From NCBI GenBank assembly GCA_013138975.1, contig WTBR01000006.1:62001-126000 (forward strand): a stretch of 64,000 nt of DNA. The letters run 5' to 3'. This document shows, in pieces, positions 10,293 through 19,670 of the stretch. Under the pieces are notes generated by a model. It did no database searches, was not told the origin of the DNA, and worked only from the letters and a program-made list of their open reading frames with translations. Position 1 is the stretch's first letter; each line of letters begins with the position of its first letter. The translations under genes were made by a program, and so were the position numbers. This DNA comes from Bacteroidales bacterium (GTDB lineage Bacteria; Bacteroidota; Bacteroidia; Bacteroidales; UBA12077).

Positions 10293-11915
10293 TTATTTAC
10301 TTAATTCTTCTGCCATTTTAATAGCTTCATAAACATTAACAAGTCCGGCTGTATTTGAAAGTTTTTCAAATTTAACTTTTTTCGGCTTTTTAGCATAATC
10401 ACATGGTTTATTTACGATATGATTTGGATATTTTACTGCGGATTTTAATATAATAGATTTTAGCTGATCGGCAGTTAATTCAGGAAAATAGGATAGAAGC
10501 AATGCTGCTACACCACTTACAACAGGAGCAGAGTAGCTTGTTCCATCACCGGTATCGTATTTACCTTCAGGAGCCAAAGATTTAATATCAACTCCGGGAG
10601 CAAATATATCAACCATTTTTACTCCGTAATTTGAAAAACCGGCTACAAAATTTCTATCCATATTCATTGATGATGCACCAACTGTAATCCATGTTGAAAT
10701 TTGTTTCTCATCAGAAATATTTTTGGTAGGATATTGTTTTACCTTATCAATGTTTTTGCCTTCGTTACCTGAAGCATGAACTAACAATACCCCCTTTTCT
10801 TCTGCATATAAAATTGCTTCGTTAACCAGTTGTTTTTGAGGTGATAAATCTTTACCAAAACTCATATTAATAATTTGTGCTCCATTATCAGTAGCATATC
10901 GTATTGCTTTTGCAATATCCTTATCCCGTTCGTCGCCATTTGGAACAGCTGAAAGTGCCATTATTTGAACATTGTTTGCTATTCCATTAATTCCGATTTC
11001 ATTATTTCGTTTAGCCGCTATAATCCCCGATACAAATGTTCCATGAAAAGCATCAGGCCCATATACATTATTGTTTCCATACACTGTTTCCATATCATTG
11101 GCATCATCACCAATTATATCACGTGGATTAAAATCCAGGTTTAAATAATAATCTATACCTTCGTTATAATAGCTATCTATTTCATTAAAAAACACAGTGT
11201 CGTAATTATATAGAACAGCGGTAAATACGATTTTGATGTCTTTTTTCAATTCCTTATTATTTTCTTTTAAACTATCTAAATCAAGAATTGTGACTTCTTC
11301 TTTACCCAGTGCTTCATAAATCTTTTTTATTGAAGTATTGTAATTGTTTTTATATTCTTCAAAATCTGATTTATCGAGAATAGCTTGCTTTAACTGCTTT
11401 TTATACGATTTTTCGGCCGTTTGATATAGCTTATATGTTTCTTTTTCTTCATCACTAAGCTTACTTACTTTAACATTACTGAACTTAGTATTGTAAAGTT
11501 TATAAATCCTTGTAACTTCAAAATTTTCATATGTTATATTTTCTCCTTTTGAGTTCCCTATAAAATTCCATCCGTTTATATCATCAATGTAACCATTGTT
11601 ATCATCATCGATTCCATTTTCGGGAATTTCGTTTGTGTTAATCCAAATATTATCTTTTAAATCCTCATGTGTAATATCTACTCCACCATCAATTACAGCT
11701 ACAATTACAGGGCTTGATTTCTTATCCTTCAATAAGGTGTTATATGCTTTATCAACCTCAGCACCATAAATTACATCGTCAATCGGGGACTTATTATACC
11801 AGTTATGAAAAATGTTATTTTCTTCAGTTACAGTTAAAGAACTATCCTCGTCCTGCGCAACTGAATTAAAACTAAAAATGAATAAGCTTACTAAAACTAA
11901 AAGGGTCTTTCTCAT
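10293..11915 (-). CDS. S8 family peptidase (subtilase), secreted
   Basis: Signal peptide; catalytic motifs VAVIDGGVDITHEDL, DAFHGTFVSGIIAA, GDGTSYSAPVVSGVAALLLS. Confidence 0.95.
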   Translation of the reverse strand: MRKTLLVLVSLFIFSFNSVAQDEDSSLTVTEENNIFHNWYNKSPIDDVIYGAEVDKAYNTLLKDKKSSPVIVAVIDGGVDITHEDLKDNIWINTNEIPENGIDDDNNGYIDDINGWNFIGNSKGENITYENFEVTRIYKLYNTKFSNVKVSKLSDEEKETYKLYQTAEKSYKKQLKQAILDKSDFEEYKNNYNTSIKKIYEALGKEEVTILDLDSLKENNKELKKDIKIVFTAVLYNYDTVFFNEIDSYYNEGIDYYLNLDFNPRDIIGDDANDMETVYGNNNVYGPDAFHGTFVSGIIAAKRNNEIGINGIANNVQIMALSAVPNGDERDKDIAKAIRYATDNGAQIINMSFGKDLSPQKQLVNEAILYAEEKGVLLVHASGNEGKNIDKVKQYPTKNISDEKQISTWITVGASSMNMDRNFVAGFSNYGVKMVDIFAPGVDIKSLAPEGKYDTGDGTSYSAPVVSGVAALLLSYFPELTADQLKSIILKSAVKYPNHIVNKPCDYAKKPKKVKFEKLSNTAGLVNVYEAIKMAEELSK

Positions 11916-12017
11916 GTTAATAAATTAAAAGGTTTATTTATTGACACATAAAAAAGTGAAAGGTTTACTTTCCTTTTAAATATTTGTAACTAATCAGTGT
12001 TATCTAAACTAATAATT

Positions 12018-12128
12018 GCCACAGATTCACAGATTTTTAAATAATAATAATGTCAAAAATAGTTGGCGGATTTGTTAAAACAATTTCTTATAATATTTTC
12101 AGTCTTTTATAATCTGTGAATCTGTGGC
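12018..12128. repeat. Long inverted repeat (18-bp perfect arms)
   Basis: gccacagattcacagatt ... aatctgtgaatctgtggc. Confidence 0.75.
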
Positions 12129-12559
12129 TTTTTTATAAAGTTCAAATTATGAATATTGACACTGATTTGTTACAAATATTTTAATGATGAAAATTAGTTG
12201 AATTTTGTAAATACATTATTCTTTTCTATTTTTGTAGTGCTTTGAAAACACTATAAAACATATCAGACTCCAATTCCTTGGAGAAAAAGAGAACAATCAT
12301 AGGAAAATCAAATTTTTTCTATGTATTCCTCTTATTTTAAAAATTACATCTTTTTAACGACTATATCATGCTTAAATTACATGAGTAGTTTAAATAATTC
12401 CTAATATCCGCAAGTGAATTTTTATTCGTTTGTCTATTAAGTAAATAGCTGCGGTACGACTCACTTAAACAGATGACAGTAATAAGTAATTTATTTACTG
12501 ATTATCATAAAAATCGTGCTACAGCTTGCGGATTTAAGGCATTTAAAAATAATCACAAA

Positions 12560-13402
12560 ATGAAAATAACTGATATTATTTCAAAGTCTGTAAAACCTAA
12601 TATTTATGAAAAGGCTACATCTTTTATGTGGACAGACAAACATATTTCAAAGCAATTGTTAAATATTCATTTAAATAAGGACATTGACCTTGGAAGTCGA
12701 AAAATGTCAACCATAATAAAAACAACCAATTGGATATTAGATACACAAAAAGAAAAGGGAAAATTAAATATTCTTGATTTAGGTTGTGGCCCTGGTTTAT
12801 ATACAGAATTATTTGCAAAAAAAGGGCATAGTGTTACAGGGGTAGATATTTCCAAATCATCAATAGATTATGCCCGAAAGTTTGCCGCAGATAATAAGCT
12901 TGATATTAAATATATAAATACCAATTATCTGAATATTGACTTGAATGCAGAAACATATGATTTAGTAGTTCTTATTTATACAGATTTAGGAGCTTTGATT
13001 CCTGAAGCAAGAGAGAAGCTGTTGAGCTTGATTTATCGGGTTCTAAAAAAAGGAGGCATGTTTATTTTTGATGTACTTAATGACAATGACATTGAAAATA
13101 AAACAACACCCAAAGCTTGGGACGCAGCAAATAGCGGATTTTGGAAAGACAGTCCATATCTAGCACTATCAGAGTCGTATTTATACAAAGAGCAAAAAGT
13201 TATTCTGTTTCAAAATATCATTATCGATTCTAATGAAAATCTCGAAACCTACCGTTTTTGGACACATTTTTTTTCTCAAAATGATGTAAAGCAAATCTTA
13301 GCATCTCATAAATTTATTGATATTCATTTTAGAGAAGATATATTGCCTACGGGAGATATATGGAATGGAGATAATGTATTATTTACTCTGGCTTCAAAAT
13401 AA
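12560..13402 (+). CDS. Class I SAM-dependent methyltransferase (ORF track start at 12473; ATG at 12560 looks more natural)
   Basis: NILDLGCGPGLYTELFAKKGHSVTGVDIS motif I; MKITDIISKSVKPNIYEK start. Confidence 0.9.
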   Translation: MKITDIISKSVKPNIYEKATSFMWTDKHISKQLLNIHLNKDIDLGSRKMSTIIKTTNWILDTQKEKGKLNILDLGCGPGLYTELFAKKGHSVTGVDISKSSIDYARKFAADNKLDIKYINTNYLNIDLNAETYDLVVLIYTDLGALIPEAREKLLSLIYRVLKKGGMFIFDVLNDNDIENKTTPKAWDAANSGFWKDSPYLALSESYLYKEQKVILFQNIIIDSNENLETYRFWTHFFSQNDVKQILASHKFIDIHFREDILPTGDIWNGDNVLFTLASK

Positions 13403-13416
13403 TTAAATAATATTAA

Positions 13417-13546
13417 GAGGCTGTCCAAAAGTCAAAAAGTTGTCTATACTTCGACAAGCTCAGTATGACAACTTTTTGTTAATCAGCTTGTCACACTGAG
13501 CTTGTCGAAGTGTTTTTGCTATAAGACTAGCTTTTTGGACAGCCTC
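13417..13546. repeat. MITE-like element, family A (core cttcgacaagctcag)
   Basis: Terminal inverted repeats gaggctgtccaaaag / ctttttggacagcctc; core palindrome cttcgacaagctcagtatgacaa...ttgtcacactgagcttgtcgaag. Confidence 0.8.
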
Positions 13547-13644
13547 AATTGAGATTAATTAAACTTTTTAAAATCGTAAAAATTATTTAAAAATGGCAAC
13601 TTCCTTTTCACCAACAGGTGCAAGCATCTCGCTTAAATTCGCAA

Positions 13645-13726
13645 GACCTATATCAATAATCAGCAAGTTGATTATAATTTCATGTCATCTATAATAGTTA
13701 ACCGTGCCACGGTTAATTACTTACCA
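13645..13726. repeat. Palindromic dispersed element, family E copy 2
   Basis: tcaataatcagcaagttgattataatttcatgtcatctataatagttaaccgtgccacggttaattactta. Confidence 0.6.
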
Positions 13727-13789
13727 ACTGGCGAAAGCATCTCGCTTGTGCCTTCTCCCAGTAGGTGCACGCGTTTCCTTTATATCGGC

Positions 13790-13871
13790 AAGACCTAACA
13801 GGTTTTGATTGATTAACAGGCAATTATATCGAATTGACATACACTTATTAATGCGAAACCTGTTAGGTCTT
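13790..13871. repeat. Inverted repeat with 16-bp perfect arms
   Basis: aagacctaacaggttt ... aaacctgttaggtctt; a degraded cousin sits around 23545..23580. Confidence 0.75.
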
Positions 13872-14068
13872 ATTATTTGATAATCAACTTACTGAGAAAA
13901 TACTTGCGGATATTAGCGTCTTGCTTTTGCCTTTTTAGATCTTATATTTGTTTATCTATTTTAAAAACACACAAAACAAATCTAGCAATTTGTATTATCT
14001 TCGTGGTAAACAGTTAATGAATCTGGTGTAATGACATATTACACCTTAAATGAAAAATTAAGAAAAAA

Positions 14069-16192
14069 ATGACACTGATAATATCTATAATATTTGTATT
14101 ACTCTTGGGATTTCTAGTTTATTTTTATTTCACAAAACGTTTAGAATTTCTTTATAAATTTAAATGGAAAGGCTTATTGAAAAGTTTTTCTAAATTAGAA
14201 AAATGGTTTTTCTCAGGCTCTTTTATTGCATTCATAGTATTAAATATTTTTACTAATTGGATTCCAACATGCGTCTATGAAAAGATTTCTCCAAGTCCTC
14301 TTACGGAAATAAATCAGAAACAAGACGAATCAATAGAATTGATTTCAGAAACAAATAAAAAATTAGATGAATTATTAAAAAATGCGAATATTGACCCGCG
14401 CAATATTGAAAAATATATAAAAGAGCTACCTATTGTAAATGGAAGAGATAAAACAGAATCAAAAATTAATGAATGGTATAAAATTAAAAAAATATCATCT
14501 GATGAAAAAGAATTGTTATTTATTGTAATATCTGAAATTTTTGAACATAATAAGGTCTTATCTCAGGAGATTAATAATTTAAAATTAAAAGGTGGAGATA
14601 GTCTTGTTGAGTTTTTAGAAAATATTCAAACGAATTTTCAGGAAGGTAATGCTGAAAAAATAAAAGATGACTATTTATCAAGAAAAGAAAAATTAAGAAA
14701 AGAGAATATTAGAATACTAAAAGAATCTATTAAAGCAACTGAGATTCTTTTTGCTATTAATGAAACAAAGTTTTTATATCAAGAACTAATTTTATTGGAA
14801 CCTTCCGCAAACAACTATTATCAATTTACAATATTCTTAACAGAACTTAATTATTTTAATGAGGCTACCATTCAATGTCAAGAAGCCTTAAAGATTTATA
14901 GAGAACTTGCCAAAGAAAAACCAATACCATATTTGTATGATGTAGCTATATTTCTGCACATTTTTGCTAATTTACATTCGGCTAAAAATGAATTTCCTCA
15001 GGCATTGGAAAAATACGAAGAAGCCTTGAAGATAAGAAGAGAACTTGCCAAAGAAAACCCACGAAGGTATTTGCCTGATGTAGCAAGTACATTGAGCAAT
15101 TTGGCGAATTTACATTTGGTTAAAAATGAATTTCCCCAGTCATTGGAAAAATACGAAGAAACCTTGAAGTTTTATAGAGAACTAGCCAAAGAAAACCCAC
15201 GAAGTTATTTGCCTGATCTAGCAATGACACTGAACAATTTGGCAGTTTTACATTGGGCTAAAAATGAATTTCCCCAAGCATTAGAAAAATACGAAGAAGC
15301 CTTGAAAATTAGAAGAGAACTTGCCAAAGAAAACCCACAAAGTTATTTGTCTGATGTAGCTGCAACATTGGACAATTTGGCGAATTTACAAAAGGATAAA
15401 AAAGAATTTCCTCAGGCCTTGGAAAAATACGAAGAAGCCTTGAAGATAAGAAGAGAACTTGCCAAAGAAAACCCACGAAGGTATTTGCCTGATTTAGCTG
15501 CAACTTTGAATAATTTGGCAGCTTTACATTTTGCTAAAAATGAATTTCCTCTGGCCTTGGAAAAATACGAAGAAGCCTTGAAGATTTATAGAGAACTAGC
15601 CAAAGAAAACCCACGAAGTTATTTGCCAGATGTAGCAATTACATTGAACAATTTGGCTAATTTACAAAAGGATAAAAATGAATTTCCCCAGGCCTTGGAA
15701 AAATACGAAGAAGCCTTGAAGATAAGAAGAGAACTTGCCAAAGAAAACCCACGAACGTATTTGCCTGATTTAGCTGCAACTTTGAATAATTTGGCAGCTT
15801 TACATTTTGCTAAAAATGAATTTCCTCAGGCCTTGGAAAAATTCGAAGAAGCCTTGAATTTTTATAAAGAACTTGCCAAAGAAAATTCACGAATCTATTT
15901 GCCTGATATCGCAAGGACATTGAGCAATTTAACGGTTTCGCATTTTGCTAAAAATGAATTTTCTCAGGCATTGGAAAAATATGAAGAAGCCTTGAAGTTA
16001 TATAAAGAACTAGCCAAAGAAAATCCGCGAGTATATGAAATTGATTATGCTAAAATGTTAATTATGGGTGTTCGCTTGTTTAAAAATAATAAAGAAGATT
16101 TAAAAGAGGCAGGGAGAATATTGGAAAAATACAAAAACATACCTAAAGCATATGAACTAATAGAAATGATTGACAAACTAAATTCGGAATAG
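14069..16192 (+). CDS. Membrane-anchored tetratricopeptide repeat protein with 46-aa TPR periodicity
   Basis: Two N-terminal TM segments, coiled-coil region, then about 8 units of FPQALEKYEEALKIRRELAKENPRxYLPDxAxTLNNLAxLHxxKNE. Confidence 0.9.
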   Translation: MTLIISIIFVLLLGFLVYFYFTKRLEFLYKFKWKGLLKSFSKLEKWFFSGSFIAFIVLNIFTNWIPTCVYEKISPSPLTEINQKQDESIELISETNKKLDELLKNANIDPRNIEKYIKELPIVNGRDKTESKINEWYKIKKISSDEKELLFIVISEIFEHNKVLSQEINNLKLKGGDSLVEFLENIQTNFQEGNAEKIKDDYLSRKEKLRKENIRILKESIKATEILFAINETKFLYQELILLEPSANNYYQFTIFLTELNYFNEATIQCQEALKIYRELAKEKPIPYLYDVAIFLHIFANLHSAKNEFPQALEKYEEALKIRRELAKENPRRYLPDVASTLSNLANLHLVKNEFPQSLEKYEETLKFYRELAKENPRSYLPDLAMTLNNLAVLHWAKNEFPQALEKYEEALKIRRELAKENPQSYLSDVAATLDNLANLQKDKKEFPQALEKYEEALKIRRELAKENPRRYLPDLAATLNNLAALHFAKNEFPLALEKYEEALKIYRELAKENPRSYLPDVAITLNNLANLQKDKNEFPQALEKYEEALKIRRELAKENPRTYLPDLAATLNNLAALHFAKNEFPQALEKFEEALNFYKELAKENSRIYLPDIARTLSNLTVSHFAKNEFSQALEKYEEALKLYKELAKENPRVYEIDYAKMLIMGVRLFKNNKEDLKEAGRILEKYKNIPKAYELIEMIDKLNSE
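14993..16095 (+). repeat. In-frame 138-bp tandem repeats encoding TPR units
   Basis: Unit starts tttcctcagg/tttccccag at 14993, 15131, 15269, 15407, ... exactly 138 bp apart. Confidence 0.9.
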
Positions 16193-16262
16193 TATTTATA
16201 TTTAGTGCCAGAGATTAATCGTAATAGAAAAGATTAATAAATATTTTGTTGGGAAAACAAAA

Positions 16263-16393
16263 GAGTCTGTCCTAAAAGTCAAAAAGTTGTCTATACTTCG
16301 ACAAGCTCAGTATGACAACTTTTTGGTAATCAGTTTGTCACACTGAGCTTGTCGAAGTGTTTTTGCTATAAGACTAGCTTTTAGGATAGCCTC
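16263..16393. repeat. MITE-like element, family A, same orientation as 13417..13546
   Basis: gagtctgtcctaaaagtcaaaaagttgtctatacttcgacaagctcag...gaagtgtttttgctataagactagcttttaggatagcctc. Confidence 0.8.
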
Positions 16394-16437
16394 TTATTGT
16401 TTTACTGAGAAAATACCTACGGATACCAAGGAGACGC

Positions 16438-16508
16438 TTGAACTAATTGAGATCCCTCGAATTCATTTCGATAAACTTCTCGGTGGAGTCCGCTCGGGAT
16501 CAGTTCAA
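16438..16508. repeat. Imperfect inverted repeat
   Basis: ttgaactaattgagatccctcg ... cgctcgggatcagttcaa. Confidence 0.55.
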
Positions 16509-16541
16509 CCGGATACTTTCAGTTCACTATCGTTCCTGAAA

Positions 16542-17534
16542 TTATGGTTTCACTGACTCAAAAATCCCAACACCCTTTTCGCCTGTTGATTTGGCAAAAG
16601 CCCTAAACATCATATTTGTATTATAAGTCATTGAAATATTACCATTTTTATCAACAGCAATAATTCCTCCTGTTCCCCCGGCATTCACTAATTTTTCGTT
16701 AATAACAATATTTGAAGCCTCTTCTAAGCTTAAATCTTTATATTCCATTAATGCAGAAATATCGTGTGCCACGGTATAACGAATAAAATACTCTCCATGT
16801 CCGGTGGCCGAAACAGCACAAGTATTATTGTTTGCATATGTTCCTGCACCAATTATCGGGGAATCGCCAATACGATTATATTTTTTATTTGTCATTCCAC
16901 CGGTTGAAGTTCCGGCAGCCAGATTACCATATTTATCAAGAACAACACAACCAACCGTTCCGTGCTTTTTCGATTTTAATATATTTTGTAAGCTTTCCCA
17001 TCTTTTTTCAGTAAAAAAATAAGAAGAATCTACAATCTCAATAAGCTGTTCAGCGGCAAATTCAGAAGCACCTTTACCCGATAATAAAACATGCTCAGAG
17101 TTTGTCATTACTTTAATTGCAGCCGAAATAGGATTTTTAATATCTCTCACACCCGCAACTGCACCTGCATTTAAATCCCAGCCTTGCATTATCGATGCAT
17201 CAAGTTCGTTATGTCCATCGTTTGTAAAAACAGCACCTTTGCCGGCATTAAACAGGGGGCAATCTTCCATAAAATTTATTGTTTTTTCAATGGCATCAAT
17301 GCAATTACCACCGTTTTTCAAGATTTCTTCTCCAATAGCAAGAGCTTCGTTAAGTTTCTCAATATATTCTTTTTGTTGTTCCTCATTAATATCTTTGTTG
17401 CTTGCATTTCCTGCACCACCATGAATTACAATTACATATTCGGGCTTAGTTATTGAATTACTTTTGAAATTAAAAACAAAAATTACAATTGCAAGTATTA
17501 TTAATATTGAAAATTTAAGGATAGAATTTTTCAT
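16542..17534 (-). CDS. Isoaspartyl peptidase/L-asparaginase (Ntn hydrolase, plant type), secreted or membrane-anchored
   Basis: VIHGGAGN; LDKYGNLAAGTSTGGMTNKKYNRIGDSPIIGAGTYA with the GTVGCVVLD catalytic Thr context. Confidence 0.95.
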   Translation of the reverse strand: MKNSILKFSILIILAIVIFVFNFKSNSITKPEYVIVIHGGAGNASNKDINEEQQKEYIEKLNEALAIGEEILKNGGNCIDAIEKTINFMEDCPLFNAGKGAVFTNDGHNELDASIMQGWDLNAGAVAGVRDIKNPISAAIKVMTNSEHVLLSGKGASEFAAEQLIEIVDSSYFFTEKRWESLQNILKSKKHGTVGCVVLDKYGNLAAGTSTGGMTNKKYNRIGDSPIIGAGTYANNNTCAVSATGHGEYFIRYTVAHDISALMEYKDLSLEEASNIVINEKLVNAGGTGGIIAVDKNGNISMTYNTNMMFRAFAKSTGEKGVGIFESVKP

Positions 17535-17635
17535 AATTATTAGTTTTACATTTGGGTTTTTAAAAATTCATCAGTTGTATTCGAAATAAGATCAAATTAA
17601 AGGGCTAAAGCCCAATCGGTTTGTAAGCTTGTATA

Positions 17636-17781
17636 GAGGCTGACCCAAAAGTCATTCTCTGTCATCCCCAACTTGATTGGGGATCTCATAATTTATTGTG
17701 TACGATTCAATTACGAGATTCCCTTGAAAAAGGGAATGACACTAAAAGGACTTTAGTCCATGTACTTTTATCGGACACAAC
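17636..17781. repeat. MITE-like element with alternative core (gtcatccccaacttgattggggat)
   Basis: Outer end gaggctgacccaaaagtc resembles family A; core ctgtcatccccaac...gagattcccttgaaaaagggaatgaca is different. Confidence 0.55.
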
Positions 17782-17840
17782 TGAAAATTTATCTAAAATA
17801 ACAATAATTTTACATTTGATTTAATTTTATATACAAGTAA

Positions 17841-19670
17841 ATGAAACAACGATTAAAATTATTTGGAATCTATGCTGCTTTTTGGATTGGCTATTTTATA
17901 ATAGCACGAATATTATTCATGTTTTATGAATATTCATTATCGTTTGAACTAAGCATAAAAGAATGGATTCTAGTTTTTGTTAATGGTTTACGAATGGATT
18001 TATCATCTACAGGATATATTCTTACTATTGCAGGATTTATTCTCTTGTTTACAAGCTTCTCAAGTGGTAAAATAATAAATATTGTGCTTCGAATTTATAC
18101 CGTATTTGTATTAATTATATCATCGGTAATTGTAATTTCCGATTTAGAACTGTATTTAAACTGGGGATTCCGAATGGATGCAACACCACTGTTGTATTTA
18201 GATAAACCAAAAGAAGCCATGGCTTCAACAGAAACCTGGTTGGCAATAGTCTTATTAATAGTAACAATTGCTTACGTATTACTCGGATTATTTGTTTACA
18301 ATCGGAAAATTAAAAATCAAGTATTAAAAATTAAAAGATCCAATATAATAACACCTTTCGTATTGTTAATATTAACTGGAAGTATGATACTTCCTATTCG
18401 TGGAGGAATTGGAATTGCACCCATGAATTCTGGAATGGTTTATTTCAGCAAAAATAAATTTGCAAATCATGCAGCAATAAATGTGGTTTGGAATGTAATG
18501 CATTCGGTTGTATATAGAAAGAAGCAAGACAAGACATATAATTTTATGCCTAACGAAGTTGCCAACAAAATTGTAAAAGAGTTAAATATACAAAACGGAG
18601 AATCTCAAAAAATCATAACAAAAGAAAAACCTAATGTTGTAATTTTAATACTCGAAAGTTTTTCATCAAAAGTTTTAACCAATATCGGAGGTAAGTGGGA
18701 TGCAGCGCCTAATTTAAATGCCTTATTAAACGAAGGTATTGTATTTAATAACTTTTACGCTAACGGAAGCAGAAGCGATAAAGGACTTGTTTCAATATTA
18801 AGCGGATACCCCGGTCAGCCAACCACATCGATAATGAAGATCGCAAGTAAAACAGAATCATTACCATCCTTATTTAACAGTTTTAATACAGCAGGGTATG
18901 AAACATCATACTATTATGGGGGTGATGTTGATTTTGCTAATATGCGCTCTTATATAAGCAATTCAGGTGCAAATAATGTAATTAGCATGGATGATTTCGA
19001 TTCGAAATTAAATGAATCTAAATGGGGAGTTCATGATGAATATTTATTTGAGTATTTGTACGAAGATATTATAAAGCATAAGAATCCATACTTTAAGGTT
19101 CTATTTACATTAAGTAGCCACGATCCATTTGAAGTGCCAATGAAACCGGTATTTGAAGGAAAAGATCGATCAACACAATATCTTAATTCAATATATTACG
19201 CCGATAGTTGTTTAGGCGATTTCTTCGATAAAGTGAAAAAAACTGAGCTTTGGGATAATACGCTATTCATATTAGTTGCCGATCATGGCAGTAATAAACC
19301 GGGAAGATCTCAAAATCATGATTTCGAAAAATTTCAAATACCAATGCTTTGGTTAGGCGGTGCCTTAAACGGTACAATTATGCGTATTGATCGAACAGGA
19401 TCGCAAATAGATATTCCTGCTACATTACTTAATCAATTAGGCATGTCGAGCTCTGACTATGCTTATAGTAAAGATTTGTTTTTAGAAGAATCGTCTGAAT
19501 TTGCATTTTATGCATTTAATGATGGATTTGCATATATAACGGACTCTACAAGGATGATTTACGATAATATTGGAAATAGCATATTAAAAAAAGAAGGTGA
19601 AATTGATCAGGACTTAATTAAAGGGAAAGCATTTTTACAAGTATTAATGGATGATTTTATTTCGCGTTAG
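17841..19670 (+). CDS. LTA synthase-like sulfatase family membrane protein
   Basis: N-terminal TM helices; NVVILILESFSSKVL, FYANGSRSDKGLVSILSGYPGQPTTSIM, LFILVADHGSNKPG. Confidence 0.88.
   Translation: MKQRLKLFGIYAAFWIGYFIIARILFMFYEYSLSFELSIKEWILVFVNGLRMDLSSTGYILTIAGFILLFTSFSSGKIINIVLRIYTVFVLIISSVIVISDLELYLNWGFRMDATPLLYLDKPKEAMASTETWLAIVLLIVTIAYVLLGLFVYNRKIKNQVLKIKRSNIITPFVLLILTGSMILPIRGGIGIAPMNSGMVYFSKNKFANHAAINVVWNVMHSVVYRKKQDKTYNFMPNEVANKIVKELNIQNGESQKIITKEKPNVVILILESFSSKVLTNIGGKWDAAPNLNALLNEGIVFNNFYANGSRSDKGLVSILSGYPGQPTTSIMKIASKTESLPSLFNSFNTAGYETSYYYGGDVDFANMRSYISNSGANNVISMDDFDSKLNESKWGVHDEYLFEYLYEDIIKHKNPYFKVLFTLSSHDPFEVPMKPVFEGKDRSTQYLNSIYYADSCLGDFFDKVKKTELWDNTLFILVADHGSNKPGRSQNHDFEKFQIPMLWLGGALNGTIMRIDRTGSQIDIPATLLNQLGMSSSDYAYSKDLFLEESSEFAFYAFNDGFAYITDSTRMIYDNIGNSILKKEGEIDQDLIKGKAFLQVLMDDFISR

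Noticed and set aside
13417-16393. Composite transposon
   Set aside because: Flanking elements are ~130 bp and encode no transposase; only a recombination-prone bracket can be supported.
16262-16395. Intrinsic terminator only
   Set aside because: It might terminate transcription, but the same ~130-bp sequence with shared ends recurs across the window in both orientations, so repeat element is the better description.
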